NCBI RefSeq assembly: GCF_000708205.1
Contig: NW_014575556.1
Coordinates: 362,772-426,771, forward strand
Direction of reading: 5' to 3'
DNA length: 64,000 nucleotides
DNA from: Mixia osmundae IAM 14324
Lineage: Eukaryota > Basidiomycota > Mixiomycetes > Mixiales > Mixiaceae
Shown: piece after piece, positions 45,510 through 55,046 of the stretch
How the letters are laid out: the number at the start of each line of letters is the position of its first letter
How positions within the stretch are numbered: the stretch's first letter is position 1
Notes under the pieces: model-generated
What the model saw: the letters and a program-made list of their open reading frames with translations, nothing else
Databases searched by the model: none
What the model was told of the DNA's origin: nothing
Made by a program: the position numbers and the translations under genes

Positions 45510-47803
45510 TCAAACACCTTGATGTTTCCATGCCAGCAAATGGTTGCGACATTGAGCTACCATCGCCAACGGGACATCGTCTTCCCGAGCAAGCACGCGG
45601 CGCGAGCGGCCCTGAGCAAGCCGTGGCTGCATAACTTCGAGTCTGTCGCCGCTGCGCATATTGCACGACTGATCGGCTCCTGCCCTTGACAAGTCTATCG
45701 TTCGCGACTGTTGTTGATCTGTGCAAGTTGCACGAGTTTGCATCCGAGACGAGGCTGCTCGATAGGCTTGCGTCAGGCGCGCCAATGGAATGTCATCCCC
45801 AGCAAGGCTATTACGCGAAGTAGTGTCAGAAGTGTGGCATTCAGCGACTTGCGCAATGCGCACCCCTGCGGTCCACGACACGAACGAGGCCGCGTCCTCT
45901 GTCTCGGGACAGTGTCCGTCTGGAATTGGCTTAAATGTAGGTGATCTGCGGATTCGCTCGTCTTGGGAGCGAAAGAAGAGATTCGAGTCGGACTGACAAG
46001 CTCGCAAGGGCTTTACAGCGACGCGAGGCGGAGCAGGCTGCATCACTAGCGGAGCATAAGTGGCTGAATACTGCAGAGATGACTTGACAGCATTCTTTTG
46101 CTTGGGAGATGTCCACTGGCCCAGCTTGTGGCCCAATCGAGCGGCGATACTCTTTTTCTTCCGAGGCATAGGAGATGGCGAGTCGTGCAGCAGCTCCATC
46201 ATGTCATGACAAGTGGCAGAGGTGGGCGATATGCTGTACGGAGAGCCTGGCGCAGGGATCTCGCTCGATCGTCTGGCGGCTCCTGGCGCGCTTGGCGAAA
46301 TGGTGGCCGCCGAGAGATAGTACGCCAGGATATCATCCTCGTCGCGAGTGGGGATAGCGAGCGGTGGCGTGGGCAACGTAGAGCCAGACGACGAGGCAAC
46401 TGGCCGCCAGGATTTACTCAATGAGATCGGCTGAGAGCGACCGGACAAATCGGAGACGAGCGTCAGACTCGATGCGTCAGAGTTTGCCCGGCGCGAGGCG
46501 GGTGTACTCTGCTGGACATTTTTGAGCCGACCAAGTGACCACAGACGTCTCAGCTTGTTTACACTGTTCGACGTCGACTGAGTGGGACTGATTAGGTCGA
46601 TCTCTTCCTCGTGCATATTGTGCAGAGCTCCATTGGAGCTCCAAGGCGACCAATTACACTGTTCTGCTGGGAATGGCATGAGCTGTCCAGATTCTAAGTC
46701 GAAAGAGGTAGCCCGATCGGCGGTGTCACGGGTAGTCTGACGTTCGAGTCTGCCGGAGATGAGCTGATGGTAGCCCAATTCTGGCAAATGTTCGATCATG
46801 ACAGAGGACGATAGCGAGCATCTGGGGTCCTGCGCAGATTTTGCTCGGCCATGCGCGGGACGTGACGCACTGCGAGCTGTGGAGGCAGCGAGCGTGCTCC
46901 TTTGAGGCTTGATCAGCTTCCTGTGTGAGGCAAGAGTACCACAACACACTCGTGAGGCTTGATAGCTCTGGCTTCGATCGTTCCTTTTCGTGTGATCTTG
47001 AGTTGAGTCTCCTTTGCGTTCCACTGCAGGCCAGCAACCTTCCATTGACGCGCATGGGCAGATGTCTCATCACCGGATGAATGTTGCTTTGGCTCATCAT
47101 CACCCGACAGAGTACCTGTACGGCATGTCTCTGCCATATCTGGCGCGCAGGATGGGGTGCACATGTTGGGCTCGAGATGGAGAATCATCCAATCTGTCGC
47201 CTGCCGTCGGGTTGTAGTGTCTGACGAGTGTGCATAGGGCGACGTGGCCGTCGTTTGTCTTGAGCGGCTGCTCTCCTGGCGTTGATGTTCAGGCGTGCAA
47301 GCGGCAAAGAGGAGAGGCAATCGATCGTCGTCCTCTGTCTCGCTATCGACATCTTTCGTTGCCTCACTGCAAGTACCAGTGTGGACTGACGGTCTCGGCG
47401 GATCAAGCAGGATCGAGTCCCGTCTGCTGACCTCCGAGGGCATCGTGAGCCTATCGTAAGCGGAGATACGAGGCGAGTCCCGCAGGAGATGAGGACGAGG
47501 GGAGCCTCTGTACTCGATCGATGTGGCTGACGGGTCAGAGGCGCTCCGATAAGGCAGCAGGAAGGAGACATTGGACGAATCTGATGGCTGGGCAAAGACA
47601 GACGAATCGGAAGGAGACGTCGAATGATCTGCTAGTAGGCTGGCCGTCTCGCTCGGTACAGACGAGTCATAGCCGCCATAAGCAGAGCAGCGGTCGAGAT
47701 ACGCCAAACGATCGAGAGGGGATTCCTTCGTCATCGTTGGCTCGTGCAGAGAGGTTGAGCCTGGCAAGGGCCAAGGACACTCATCGACGGACATCTCCTC
47801 CAT
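45510..47803 (-). CDS. Large disordered protein, unrecognised
   Basis: Two long open stretches, 47803-46950 and about 46869-45510, join in frame across an 80-nt intron (GTGTGT donor, CTCGCAG acceptor) to 737 residues. Other junctions near 46900-46965 are possible. The first part is Ser/Asp/Thr-rich, with a structured-looking island (WKVAGLQWNAKETQLKITRK, then IEARAIKPHE). The second part has WSLGRLKNVQQS, a basic KKKSIAARLGHKLGQW and an end DDVPLAMVAQCRNHLLAWK. Several PL(A/L)(R/M) repeats (DDIPLARLTQAYRA, DDVPLAMVAQCRNH) suggest a short repeated peptide. No domain was recognised. It is convergent with GGPP synthase, with only 20 bp between the stop codons. Confidence 0.6.
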
Positions 47804-47884
47804 GGTATCTACTCAATGAGAGCAAGCACACGCACAAACGATGATGTTAGACAGACTGCGTCTGTCGGCGACGCCTTCCGATCG

Positions 47885-48843
47885 TCACCTCGCCCTCGAG
47901 CGACCGCGCTGAGATTTGACTTTGACAAAGACTTCGCCCTGTGGGGCAGCAACAGGCGGGGGGAGGTCGTCTTGCTGGAGTGAGAGAGATGCAAAGCCGA
48001 TGCTCGAGTCTGCCGGCGGCCTGGGTGATCGCGTGGCTCGCGCGATCAACTGTGCAGGCGCACCATCCCTCGATGGATTCATCTTGCTGACGTACCCCGA
48101 CGGTTCGCTAGCTCCATCGTAGAGCGTCGCTTTGGCGCTGCTAGGCTCTACTGCGGCGACAACAGGTGAGCCCGATCGGCCCGGGGATGCTCGCGGGGAA
48201 CGCTTCTGGGGCTCCTTTGACTTTGGCCGGCTCAGCTGACCCGGCGCGGCGTCCTCTGGCAGTGACAATTTGGCAGAGGAAGCTCCAAAGATGCGCTCCT
48301 TTGCTTTCTGGTACTCCTTCTCGCGCTCTTCGAGCGATTTGCCCGTCGCTTCTGCTCTACGCTGTCGCTCCTGAGCTTCTTGCAGCAGCTCCTGTTGTCT
48401 TTGGGCAGTCGGACGTCGCAAGATCTGCATGCCTCTCGGCTGATTGGCTGCAAGCATGCCTGCGTTGATTGACGGAGTAGCACTCAGAGGCGTAGCTTGG
48501 GCCGCACTCCTGGTATGGCGAGAGGCAAGCTTGATCTGCGTAGCTTGCTGAGCCGGTGCAGCTCTCGCCTGAGTGGACGCAGACAGGATCTCAAATTGAC
48601 TGGTCGATCGGCTCATCAGCACCATCGACAGGTGATGATCATATGAGCGACTGACGGTGCATTCCATAGCTGGGCATTGGCTTGATCTGTCACCTCTGCT
48701 GCGTCGAGATGTGTTGATCCCATTGCCGGCCGGTTGCTGGCTTGGACTTCATTCGCTTGCTGGGCTAGATCTTCCTCGGTCTCCCAGTCATCGAAAGGAT
48801 CACGCTGGATCTTGACGCTGCTCCTGGCGAGCGCTGCCGACAT
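47885..48843 (-). CDS. SUZ-domain RNA-binding protein
   Basis: Exons 48843-48656 and 48599-47885 give 300 residues. The N-terminus reads VKIQRDPFDDWETEEDL, the acidic-aromatic start typical of SUZ-domain proteins. The core has QILRRPTAQRQQELLQEAQ, then SLEEREKEYQKAKERIFG, matching the SUZ motif that binds RNA. The tail is Pro/Ser-rich and ends in a basic KSQRGRSRAR. Such proteins are cytoplasmic and linked to mRNA stability or translation. The intron is GT-AG (GTCAGT), 56 nt. The start was chosen at the first ATG. It is divergent from COX18, with 86 bp between start codons. Confidence 0.75.
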
Positions 48844-48929
48844 CGCAAGCCGGCCAAGTCTTGGTTGGCTGCCTTGCCTCGCAGCTTTTGCTTTTGCCAC
48901 GCTCGCGACGACTTCCACCTACCCGCGAC
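48844..48929. promoter_or_regulatory. Very short bidirectional promoter/leader
   Basis: Only 86 bp separate the start codons of the SUZ-domain gene (-) and COX18 (+). The two transcripts must share regulatory sequence or overlap at their 5' ends. No TATA box is evident. Confidence 0.6.
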
Positions 48930-50050
48930 ATGCTGATCCAGCGAGCTTGCCGACCCCGCATTGCTCCTCCAACATGCGCACGACACTTCTCCACGACGGT
49001 CCAAGTACCGCAAACAATCATCGATGCAGGCTGGCTCGAGCCCGTCACACGCTTAGCAAATCAGTTTCTGCTCCTGCCTGATGCCTTGCCCGCACACCCA
49101 AGCTATGCTGCTCTCATCATCGCAGTCACGCTCGGCCTGCGAGCATCCACCGGTCTGCCCATGCTGTTCTGGCAAAGGAAAAGAATCGCGAGGCTGACCG
49201 AGCACGTCGTACCTGCCATGGAGCTTGCCAGACGATATGCCATGACAGATCTCGTGGCCGAATGCAGGCGCAAAGGCTACAACCATGCTCGATATACAGC
49301 CGTTGCTCAGTCCCACATGCGCAAGAAGTTTCGCGAATTGACCAAGAAGCACCAATGTCGTCGTTGGCCGACATTATTGGGGCCCCTGGCTGTCAATCTG
49401 CCAGTCTTGCTTGGCAACAGTGCTATGTTGCGTCAAGCGTGTCTGATAGCTCATCCTCATGGGCAGGAGAGTGCGACGAGCGGAATGACAGAGCTACTGC
49501 CAATAATTACCGCATCCTCATCGCCATCACCCCTGGCGACAGAGTCATTTCTCTCGTGCCCTTCCCTCGTCGAAGTGGATCCTACTATGCTCCTGCCTCT
49601 CTGTGTCGGTCTGCTGTCACTCGCAAACGTTCAGTTCTCTGGCATGAACAACCGCACCATGAGAGCTATGCAGAGGCTCGTCACCAGTAAGAGTGCGCCA
49701 AGTCCAACACCAGCACCAGCAACAGGCAGATCGGCTTCAGCTCGGCGCTCACAGCAATCAAACACCGCTCCCGATGCGCGTATAGCGAGAACAGAAGAGC
49801 TGCAAATCGAGACGAGCAAGCGAGAGCGCCTGACCACGAATATCCTCAGTGTCGTCAGTCTGGCAGTCATCTACATTGCCGCGCAAGCCCCGGCAGTAAG
49901 CTCTATCTCCAGCATGGAGCTTGCATTGCTGATTCTGTGTCGTAGGCCATCACACTCTGCTGGGCGACCTCTGCCCTGTTCGCGCTCGCCCAGAATGTCT
50001 TCTTCGGTCTACGCGATCGACGCAAGCTCCACGCGAAACTTTATCAATGA
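48930..50050 (+). CDS. COX18: Mitochondrial membrane insertase of the OXA1/COX18 type
   Basis: Exons 48930-49895 and 49946-50050 give 356 residues. The N-terminus (MLIQRACRPRIAPPTCARHF) is a presequence. The YidC/Oxa1 core starts IDAGWLEPVTRLANQFLLL, then ALIIAVTLGLRASTGLPMLF, the basic WQRKRIARLTEHVVP and the helical matrix loop with MRKKFRELTKKH. Later spans are MLLPLCVGLLSLANVQF, ILSVVSLAVIYIAAQAPA and LCWATSALFALAQNVFFGL. The protein has the extra Cys/Arg-rich linker seen in COX18 relatives, and its short C-terminus lacks the long basic ribosome-binding tail of OXA1, which favours COX18. That protein exports the Cox2 C-terminus across the inner membrane. Confidence 0.8.
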
Positions 50051-50126
50051 TTTCGCCATGAGGTCATCACGTTCGACGAGCTCTTCTGTCAACCTCTGAG
50101 CCAACTCAGCATCTACCAGACCAAGA

Positions 50127-51049
50127 ATGATCCGAACGGCAGCAGCAAGAAGCACGAGAGCAGCCACAGTCTCGCGGAGAGGCACTGCCGTGCCCCTCGC
50201 TGCTTTCCGACCGAGATATGCTTCCAGCACGCATTTGCCTCCTGGACCGCAAGGCGAGCATTCGACTGGCGCAGCCAAGAAAGGCTCCAACCTGACGACT
50301 TATGCCGGCATCCTCGCTGTCCTCGGCATTGGTGCCTACGTCTACTCTGTAGGCTCATTGAATTCATGCATCATCGTGCAGTGCTCATCCAGCCTGTGCT
50401 CCCTTGCAGAGCTACAACAATGCCCCTGCACAAGCTCAAAAGGCCTACAAAAAGAGTATTGGCGCACTCGAGGCGGTAGGTATCCCAGTACCTGACGAGA
50501 TGAAGGGACTCGATGTCAAAGGACTCGTTCAAAAGTTTGAGCAAGTCTCCCTCTCTGGCCTCTTTCTAGCCGTCACTGATCCTCTTTTGCGGCCCATAGG
50601 AAGCTCGACATCAACCAAATGAAGGATCTCAATCTGTCAAAGCTCAACCTGAAGGACCTCGGAGGCGACCAGGCATCGGCTTTCTTCGAGAAGATCATCA
50701 ACGCCAGCGAGAACTTCACCGACAAGGGCTCCGAAACAGGCAAGGAGCTCAGAACGCAGATCCGTAACATCGTGCACGCCTTGCTCGAACATGCTCGTCA
50801 CATCAACGGCGACTTCAAGATCCGTGCAGACAAGATCAAGTCAAAGTACGATTCTGGCGACAAGAGCTGGTCAGTCGTGTCTCTCATTCCACAACGAGAT
50901 CTCTCTTGCTGATCACAAGACCTTGCAGGATCAAGGAGGCCCGTGGTCTGTTTGATGACGTGCGCAAAGAGGCAGGCGACGCCGTGCTCGACCTTGGCTC
51001 GCTCTCCAAGGAGGGCGCGAGAGAAGTGAAGAAGGAAGCCAAGAAGTGA
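50127..51049 (+). CDS. Mitochondrial-type membrane protein, unrecognised
   Basis: Exons 50127-50348, 50410-50540, 50600-50869 and 50929-51049 give 247 residues. An Arg/Ala/Ser-rich N-terminus (MIRTAAARSTRAATVSRRGT) suggests import into mitochondria. One membrane span follows (YAGILAVLGIGAYVYS). The rest is soluble and helical: AQAQKAYKKSIGALEAVG, INQMKDLNLSKLNLKDLGG, FFEKIINASENFTDKG and EGAREVKKEAKK. The layout (presequence, one span, helical domain) fits an inner-membrane protein, but no family was recognised. Intron 2 (50541-50599, 59 nt) preserves frame only with a GC donor (TTTGA|GCAAGT) joined to GGCCCATAG. Confidence 0.75.
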
Positions 51050-51224
51050 TCAGACAATCTGTCCTGCAAGTGAAGCTATGCCCGCCAAGTAGTCATTCGC
51101 GTTGCACCTCCATGCACTCTGCCTGGCATGGATCCTATGAGCTCTGTGTCAAGCTTGCTATGACGTAAGGCAAGACGAGTGGAGAAGACGCGTTCGCCTG
51201 GCTGATTTGCCGCTCTCAGCAGCA

Positions 51225-52644
51225 ATGTCGTCGCCGCAGCTGAAGCGCAAGATGTAGGTCGATCCATCCTTGAGAGCGCATCAGCTCAACGACTTGCAGT
51301 GACATCTGCATCTACGGCGCAACGGGCTACACCGGCAAGCTCACCGCAAAATATCTCGCCGAGCATGCAGACGGAGCCAAGATCGCTCTGGGCGGTCGCT
51401 CGAAGGCAAAGCTAGAGTCGGTAGCGCAAGAATCTGGGCTCAAAGATGCAAAGATCTATATCGCCGATTCTGACGACGAAGCGGCTCTGCTAAAGATGGT
51501 CAAGGATGTCAAGGTCGTCATCACCCTTGTGGGACCTTACGCTCGCTACGGCAACAAGCTCATCAAGTCACTCGTCTCTTCGTCATGGTGAGTTTGCTCG
51601 TGCTGACTGAGATGCTACTGGCAGGGTATGTGCAGAAGCGGGGACACACTACCTCGACCTGACCGCCGAAGCGACATGGGTTGCCCAGAAGATTCAGCAG
51701 CATCACAAGTCATCCATGGTCAACCGTGCCATCATCGTACATTCTTGCGGTTTTGACTCTGTGCCGTCTGATCTGGGCACCCTGCTCGCTGTTCAACTGC
51801 TCAAACGGATCAGAGGTCCCGCCACATCTGCCGGTCGCGTACGGACTGGCTTCAAGGTCAAAGGGTCTATCTCTGGTGGCACTTTTGCGACGGCGATGGA
51901 TCTCCTTGCTTCTCCAAGAGAGCTTTACAGAGGCTTAGCCGGCAATGCCTACGCCTTGTCTCCCAGTCAGTCTTCAAACTGTGGAATTGGTGTATGTCAC
52001 ACTGACGTGGCAACGCAGAGATGGGCAAGCAAAAGCTACGAGGACCCAAGGTGGTCACCAGAGAGAGCGGTCAGTTCGGATCCTTTTGGTTCATGGGACC
52101 CTACAACACTGCCCTCGTCCGACGCACATGGGGCATTCTCGAAGCCACTCGTGCGACCAATGTGGACGCCTTCAGTTACGGTAGAGACATGACCTACGAC
52201 GAATACATGACATGGTGGGACCCTGTCAGTGCGACCCTGTTCAGCTTGTTCTTCATGCTATTCAGCTTGATCGTCATGTTCCCACCCTTTCGCTTGCTCG
52301 CACAGAAAGTCGGTCCACAGTCCGGTTCTGGGCCATCAGAGAAGCAGAACACAGACGGCTGGTTCAAGACACATACGTTTGCTCATTCTGCAGACGGCAA
52401 GACGGTCACCGAGGCTGTCATCTCGGGCAAGGGCGATCCCGGTTACGCACTGACTGCTCTGATGTTGTCAGAGTGCGCGTTGTGTATCATCCATGACTAC
52501 GCAGATCTGCCCAGTCTCGCTCACGAAGGAGGTCCATTGACGCCCAGTACTGCTTTCGGCAATGTGCTCGTTGACAGGTTGCAAAAGACGGGCAAGTTCA
52601 CCTTTTCGGCCGAAGAATACACAGGAAAGAAAAAGTCCCAATGA
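51225..52644 (+). CDS. Saccharopine dehydrogenase-like oxidoreductase (SCCPDH family)
   Basis: Exons 51225-51253, 51300-51587, 51625-51965 and 52019-52644 give 427 residues. The nucleotide-binding start is DICIYGATGYTGKLTAKYLA, followed by IALGGRSKAKLESVA, VVITLVGPYARYGNKLI, AGTHYLDLTAEATWV, VHSCGFDSVPSDLGT and KGSISGGTFATAMDLL. A hydrophobic span (SATLFSLFFMLFSLIVMF) interrupts the C-terminal half, as in SCCPDH proteins attached to lipid droplets or ER. The end has SGKGDPGYALTALMLSECAL. The true substrate is unknown; it should not be called a lysine-pathway enzyme. The first exon is only 29 nt and the second intron (51588-51624) only 37 nt, the shortest in the window. Confidence 0.88.
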
Positions 52645-52817
52645 GCGTGAGCTCAGCTGGTCGGCGTCAGACATCGAAAGCATTGTTTCCAATTGCATCA
52701 CACGAATGGAACGTTTGCATTGCGCTTGGGGTGTTGTTGAACAGTGGGCAAGAGCCAATCTCGGTCATCGGTCGAGATCACGCTGGAAGCTTCGCGCTCA
52801 TGAATTGCGCGTCGCCT

Positions 52818-52864
52818 CGAGAATGTTCGTGCGGCTTCCGCTGACTCATCCCCAGAGTATAAAG
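52818..52864 (+). promoter_or_regulatory. Heat-shock element and TATA box upstream of the HSP20 gene
   Basis: AGAATGTTCG (GAA and TTC half-sites two bases apart, near 52820-52829) fits a minimal Hsf1 site, with another TTCC about ten bases on. TATAAAG follows at 52858-52864, about 80 bp before the ATG at 52944. A second A/T-rich TATATAT lies near 52911. Confidence 0.5.
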
Positions 52865-52943
52865 AGCTGGCTCTTCTGTCCTCCGAATCACGCACTACTT
52901 CCTTCGCGCCTATATATCTGATAAGCAAGCAAAGAGTCAAGAG

Positions 52944-53594
52944 ATGGTCTTCTTCACTGCACCAGTCGCCGCCGTTGATCCTTTCGAGGACTTCATCGGT
53001 TCGATCCTGAACCAAGTCCATGCCGGCGTGGAGCGAGAGTGTCGTCGACCTGACAAGCGGTCGACTGAAGCACACTTTACGCCTCAGGTCGATCTTGTCC
53101 AGACAGAGGTCAGTCATTGCGATGCTAGGGATTCGCCACTGGCTGACGAGTCGCGGATTCGACAGAGCACCCAGACAGCATACATCAATCTGCCCGGTAT
53201 CCCAAAAGAAGCCGTCAAGCTCGAGTTGCGAGGCGATGTCGTCGTCGTGTCTGGTCAGCTACCCCGTCCTGCCCATTACAATTCGCAGTCTGTCAAATTG
53301 AGCGAGCGACCTTTTGGCAACTTCAAGAAGGGTATCCGGGTACACCGTCTGACGACTGCTTCTGATATCAAGGCGAGCATGGCCAATGGCGTACTCAAGC
53401 TCGAGTTCCCACTTGTGCCGAGAGCAGCCGAGCCTGCGCCGATTGCAATCGAGGACGTTGCCATGACTGACGAGGCGAGCACGACTGCAGAGCCGCAAGA
53501 GAGCGCCGGCAAGAGCACGCAGGAAGAGGAAGACGACTTTGTCGAGGTCGCGGATAAGCATGCTCGTGTAGAAGACAGCCCGGAAGAGGCATAG
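52944..53594 (+). CDS. Small heat-shock protein (HSP20/alpha-crystallin)
   Basis: Exons 52944-53108 and 53166-53594 give 197 residues. The N-terminus (FFTAPVAAVDPFEDFIG) is hydrophobic and aromatic, as usual. The alpha-crystallin domain reads FTPQVDLVQTESTQTAYINL, PGIPKEAVKLELRGDVVVVS, SERPFGNFKKGIRV and MANGVLKLEFPLVPR, the last being the A-x-x-x-G-V-L motif. A long acidic tail ends the protein (EEEDDFVEVADKH). It is an ATP-independent holdase chaperone in the cytosol. The upstream GAA/TTC site and TATA box fit heat induction. The 57-nt intron has no stop and is a multiple of three; it was removed because the domain aligns only without it. Confidence 0.92.
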   Translation: MVFFTAPVAAVDPFEDFIGSILNQVHAGVERECRRPDKRSTEAHFTPQVDLVQTEVSHCDARDSPLADESRIRQSTQTAYINLPGIPKEAVKLELRGDVVVVSGQLPRPAHYNSQSVKLSERPFGNFKKGIRVHRLTTASDIKASMANGVLKLEFPLVPRAAEPAPIAIEDVAMTDEASTTAEPQESAGKSTQEEEDDFVEVADKHARVEDSPEEA

Positions 53595-53689
53595 TCTACC
53601 GTCCATCTGCTCTGCTCAGGCGCCTTTGTAGCCATATCTGATTGCACTTGTTCATCTTTGTACAGCCAATGAGAGCCACTGACTGTGAC

Positions 53690-54273
53690 TCACTTGAGCT
53701 TGTCGAGTTCTTCGATCTGAGCTGCTGATGATCGGAATTCGAATGAGACGAGCGTGGCCAGGCCTGAAGTGAGAACAAGGCCGAGCCATCGGAGCGCTTG
53801 GACTTGGCCTTGCGTCGAATAGACGTAGATCAGTGCACCAAAGCCCAAAGAAGCGCTGATCATCTGAGCCGCTTGGACTCGTCGCTGACTGTCCGGCTGA
53901 TCGACTGCGCAGAGAGTGATGGAGAGCAGAGCGAGCGGCAGAGCAATTGCGAGCTGAGCAGGCGAAGTGTAGGTCCGTTCCTTTGCCGGGTCGAGTAGAA
54001 GCGGATAGGCAAGCCAGCTGGGAGAGCAGGAGCACACACATCAGTCTCTCCTCGGACGGACTTGTGGGCGGAGACAGACACTAAGCTGGTGAGGAGGACG
54101 AGGAGCGCTGTAGCCGACCGTGCAAACGTGCGAGCTCGTTCAAAGGCATCGTTGAGATCGGTGAGGACTTGTTGCTGTTCTTGCTCGTCCAGAGGCTCGA
54201 TAGGCTCATCATCACCGTCCGAGTCGGTCACCTTGCTTCTCTGGCCTGCAGTCCGTCGTCGCACTGTCGTCAT
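53690..54273 (-). CDS. Small integral membrane protein, unrecognised
   Basis: Exons 54273-54080 and 54017-53690 give 173 residues. The N-terminus is polar and acidic (TDSDGDDEPIEPLDEQEQQQ). Four hydrophobic segments follow: ATALLVLLTSLVWLAYPLLL, AIALPLALLSITLCAV, MISASLGFGALIYVYS and LRWLGLVLTSGLATLVSF. The end is an Ala/Glu helix, IEELDKLK. It may sit in the ER or another endomembrane; no family was recognised. The intron (62 nt, GTCTGT donor) falls inside the first span and restores a continuous hydrophobic stretch when removed. Confidence 0.7.
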
Positions 54274-55046
54274 TTCGTCAGGCGGCCAGCGCGAGGACAG
54301 CGAGCAAGACAGAGAGAGAGAGCGGGCGAGCGAGCGAGTGTGTGCCTACTGTCGAGCCGAACGAGGCTTGCTAGACATCAAGACGGACCAGCGTGATCAT
54401 ATCCCGACGTCATCCGGCCGGACAGCTCGCCAGGGCACGGTCATCCTCACAGACCGCTTTTCCAGGCAGGACATCGTCATCAACCCTCCCCCAGAGAAAG
54501 AAAGCCTTTGCGCACGCTCTGACCTGACTGAATCCCTCGCAAGCGACACAGATCATCGGTATCGGGGCTACGACAGCCAGCGTGGGCTCTGTGTGGGCGA
54601 CCACGACGCATCTTCACGTAGAAAAGAGCACTCGGCAGGCACCGCACACCGGGAGGACTCTTGACTTTCCCCTCTTGCCCTGCCTATCAGCCAATCAGCC
54701 TCACCCACTCATCACTCTGAGCAGTCTGTCTGACAGCTGCAGATTCTTCACCCAGCCTACTTGCCGGTACACCCGCCTCAGGCACACAGACAGCGCCCAC
54801 TAGAGGTTGACCATTGGCACAGCCATCCGTGGCTCCCATCCGTAAAGTGCGGCCAGTGATCAACACTGAACGCATAGCTGCAACACGATCACTGCTATTC
54901 TCTTGACTATCTGCTTCGCCCGCGGAGCCAAGTCGAAGCGTCAACAAGCAAGTCACTGGCGCCCTCAGTCTCCCGCTCGGGAGCTACACGCAGGCAAACG
55001 CTCACTAAGGCAGACTCACACTCAACGCACACAGCATCTGGCCAGC
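54274..55046 (+). promoter_or_regulatory. Upstream region of the Zn2Cys6 gene
   Basis: About 770 bp lie between two divergent genes. A purine-rich GAGAGAGAGAG run is found near 54310. Several open frames exist but none resembles a known protein. Expect the promoters and 5' leaders of both neighbours here. Confidence 0.4.

Noticed and set aside
51225-52644. Annotation as a lysine-biosynthesis saccharopine dehydrogenase
   Set aside because: The internal hydrophobic span and the sequence match the SCCPDH-like family, whose members are not shown to act on saccharopine.
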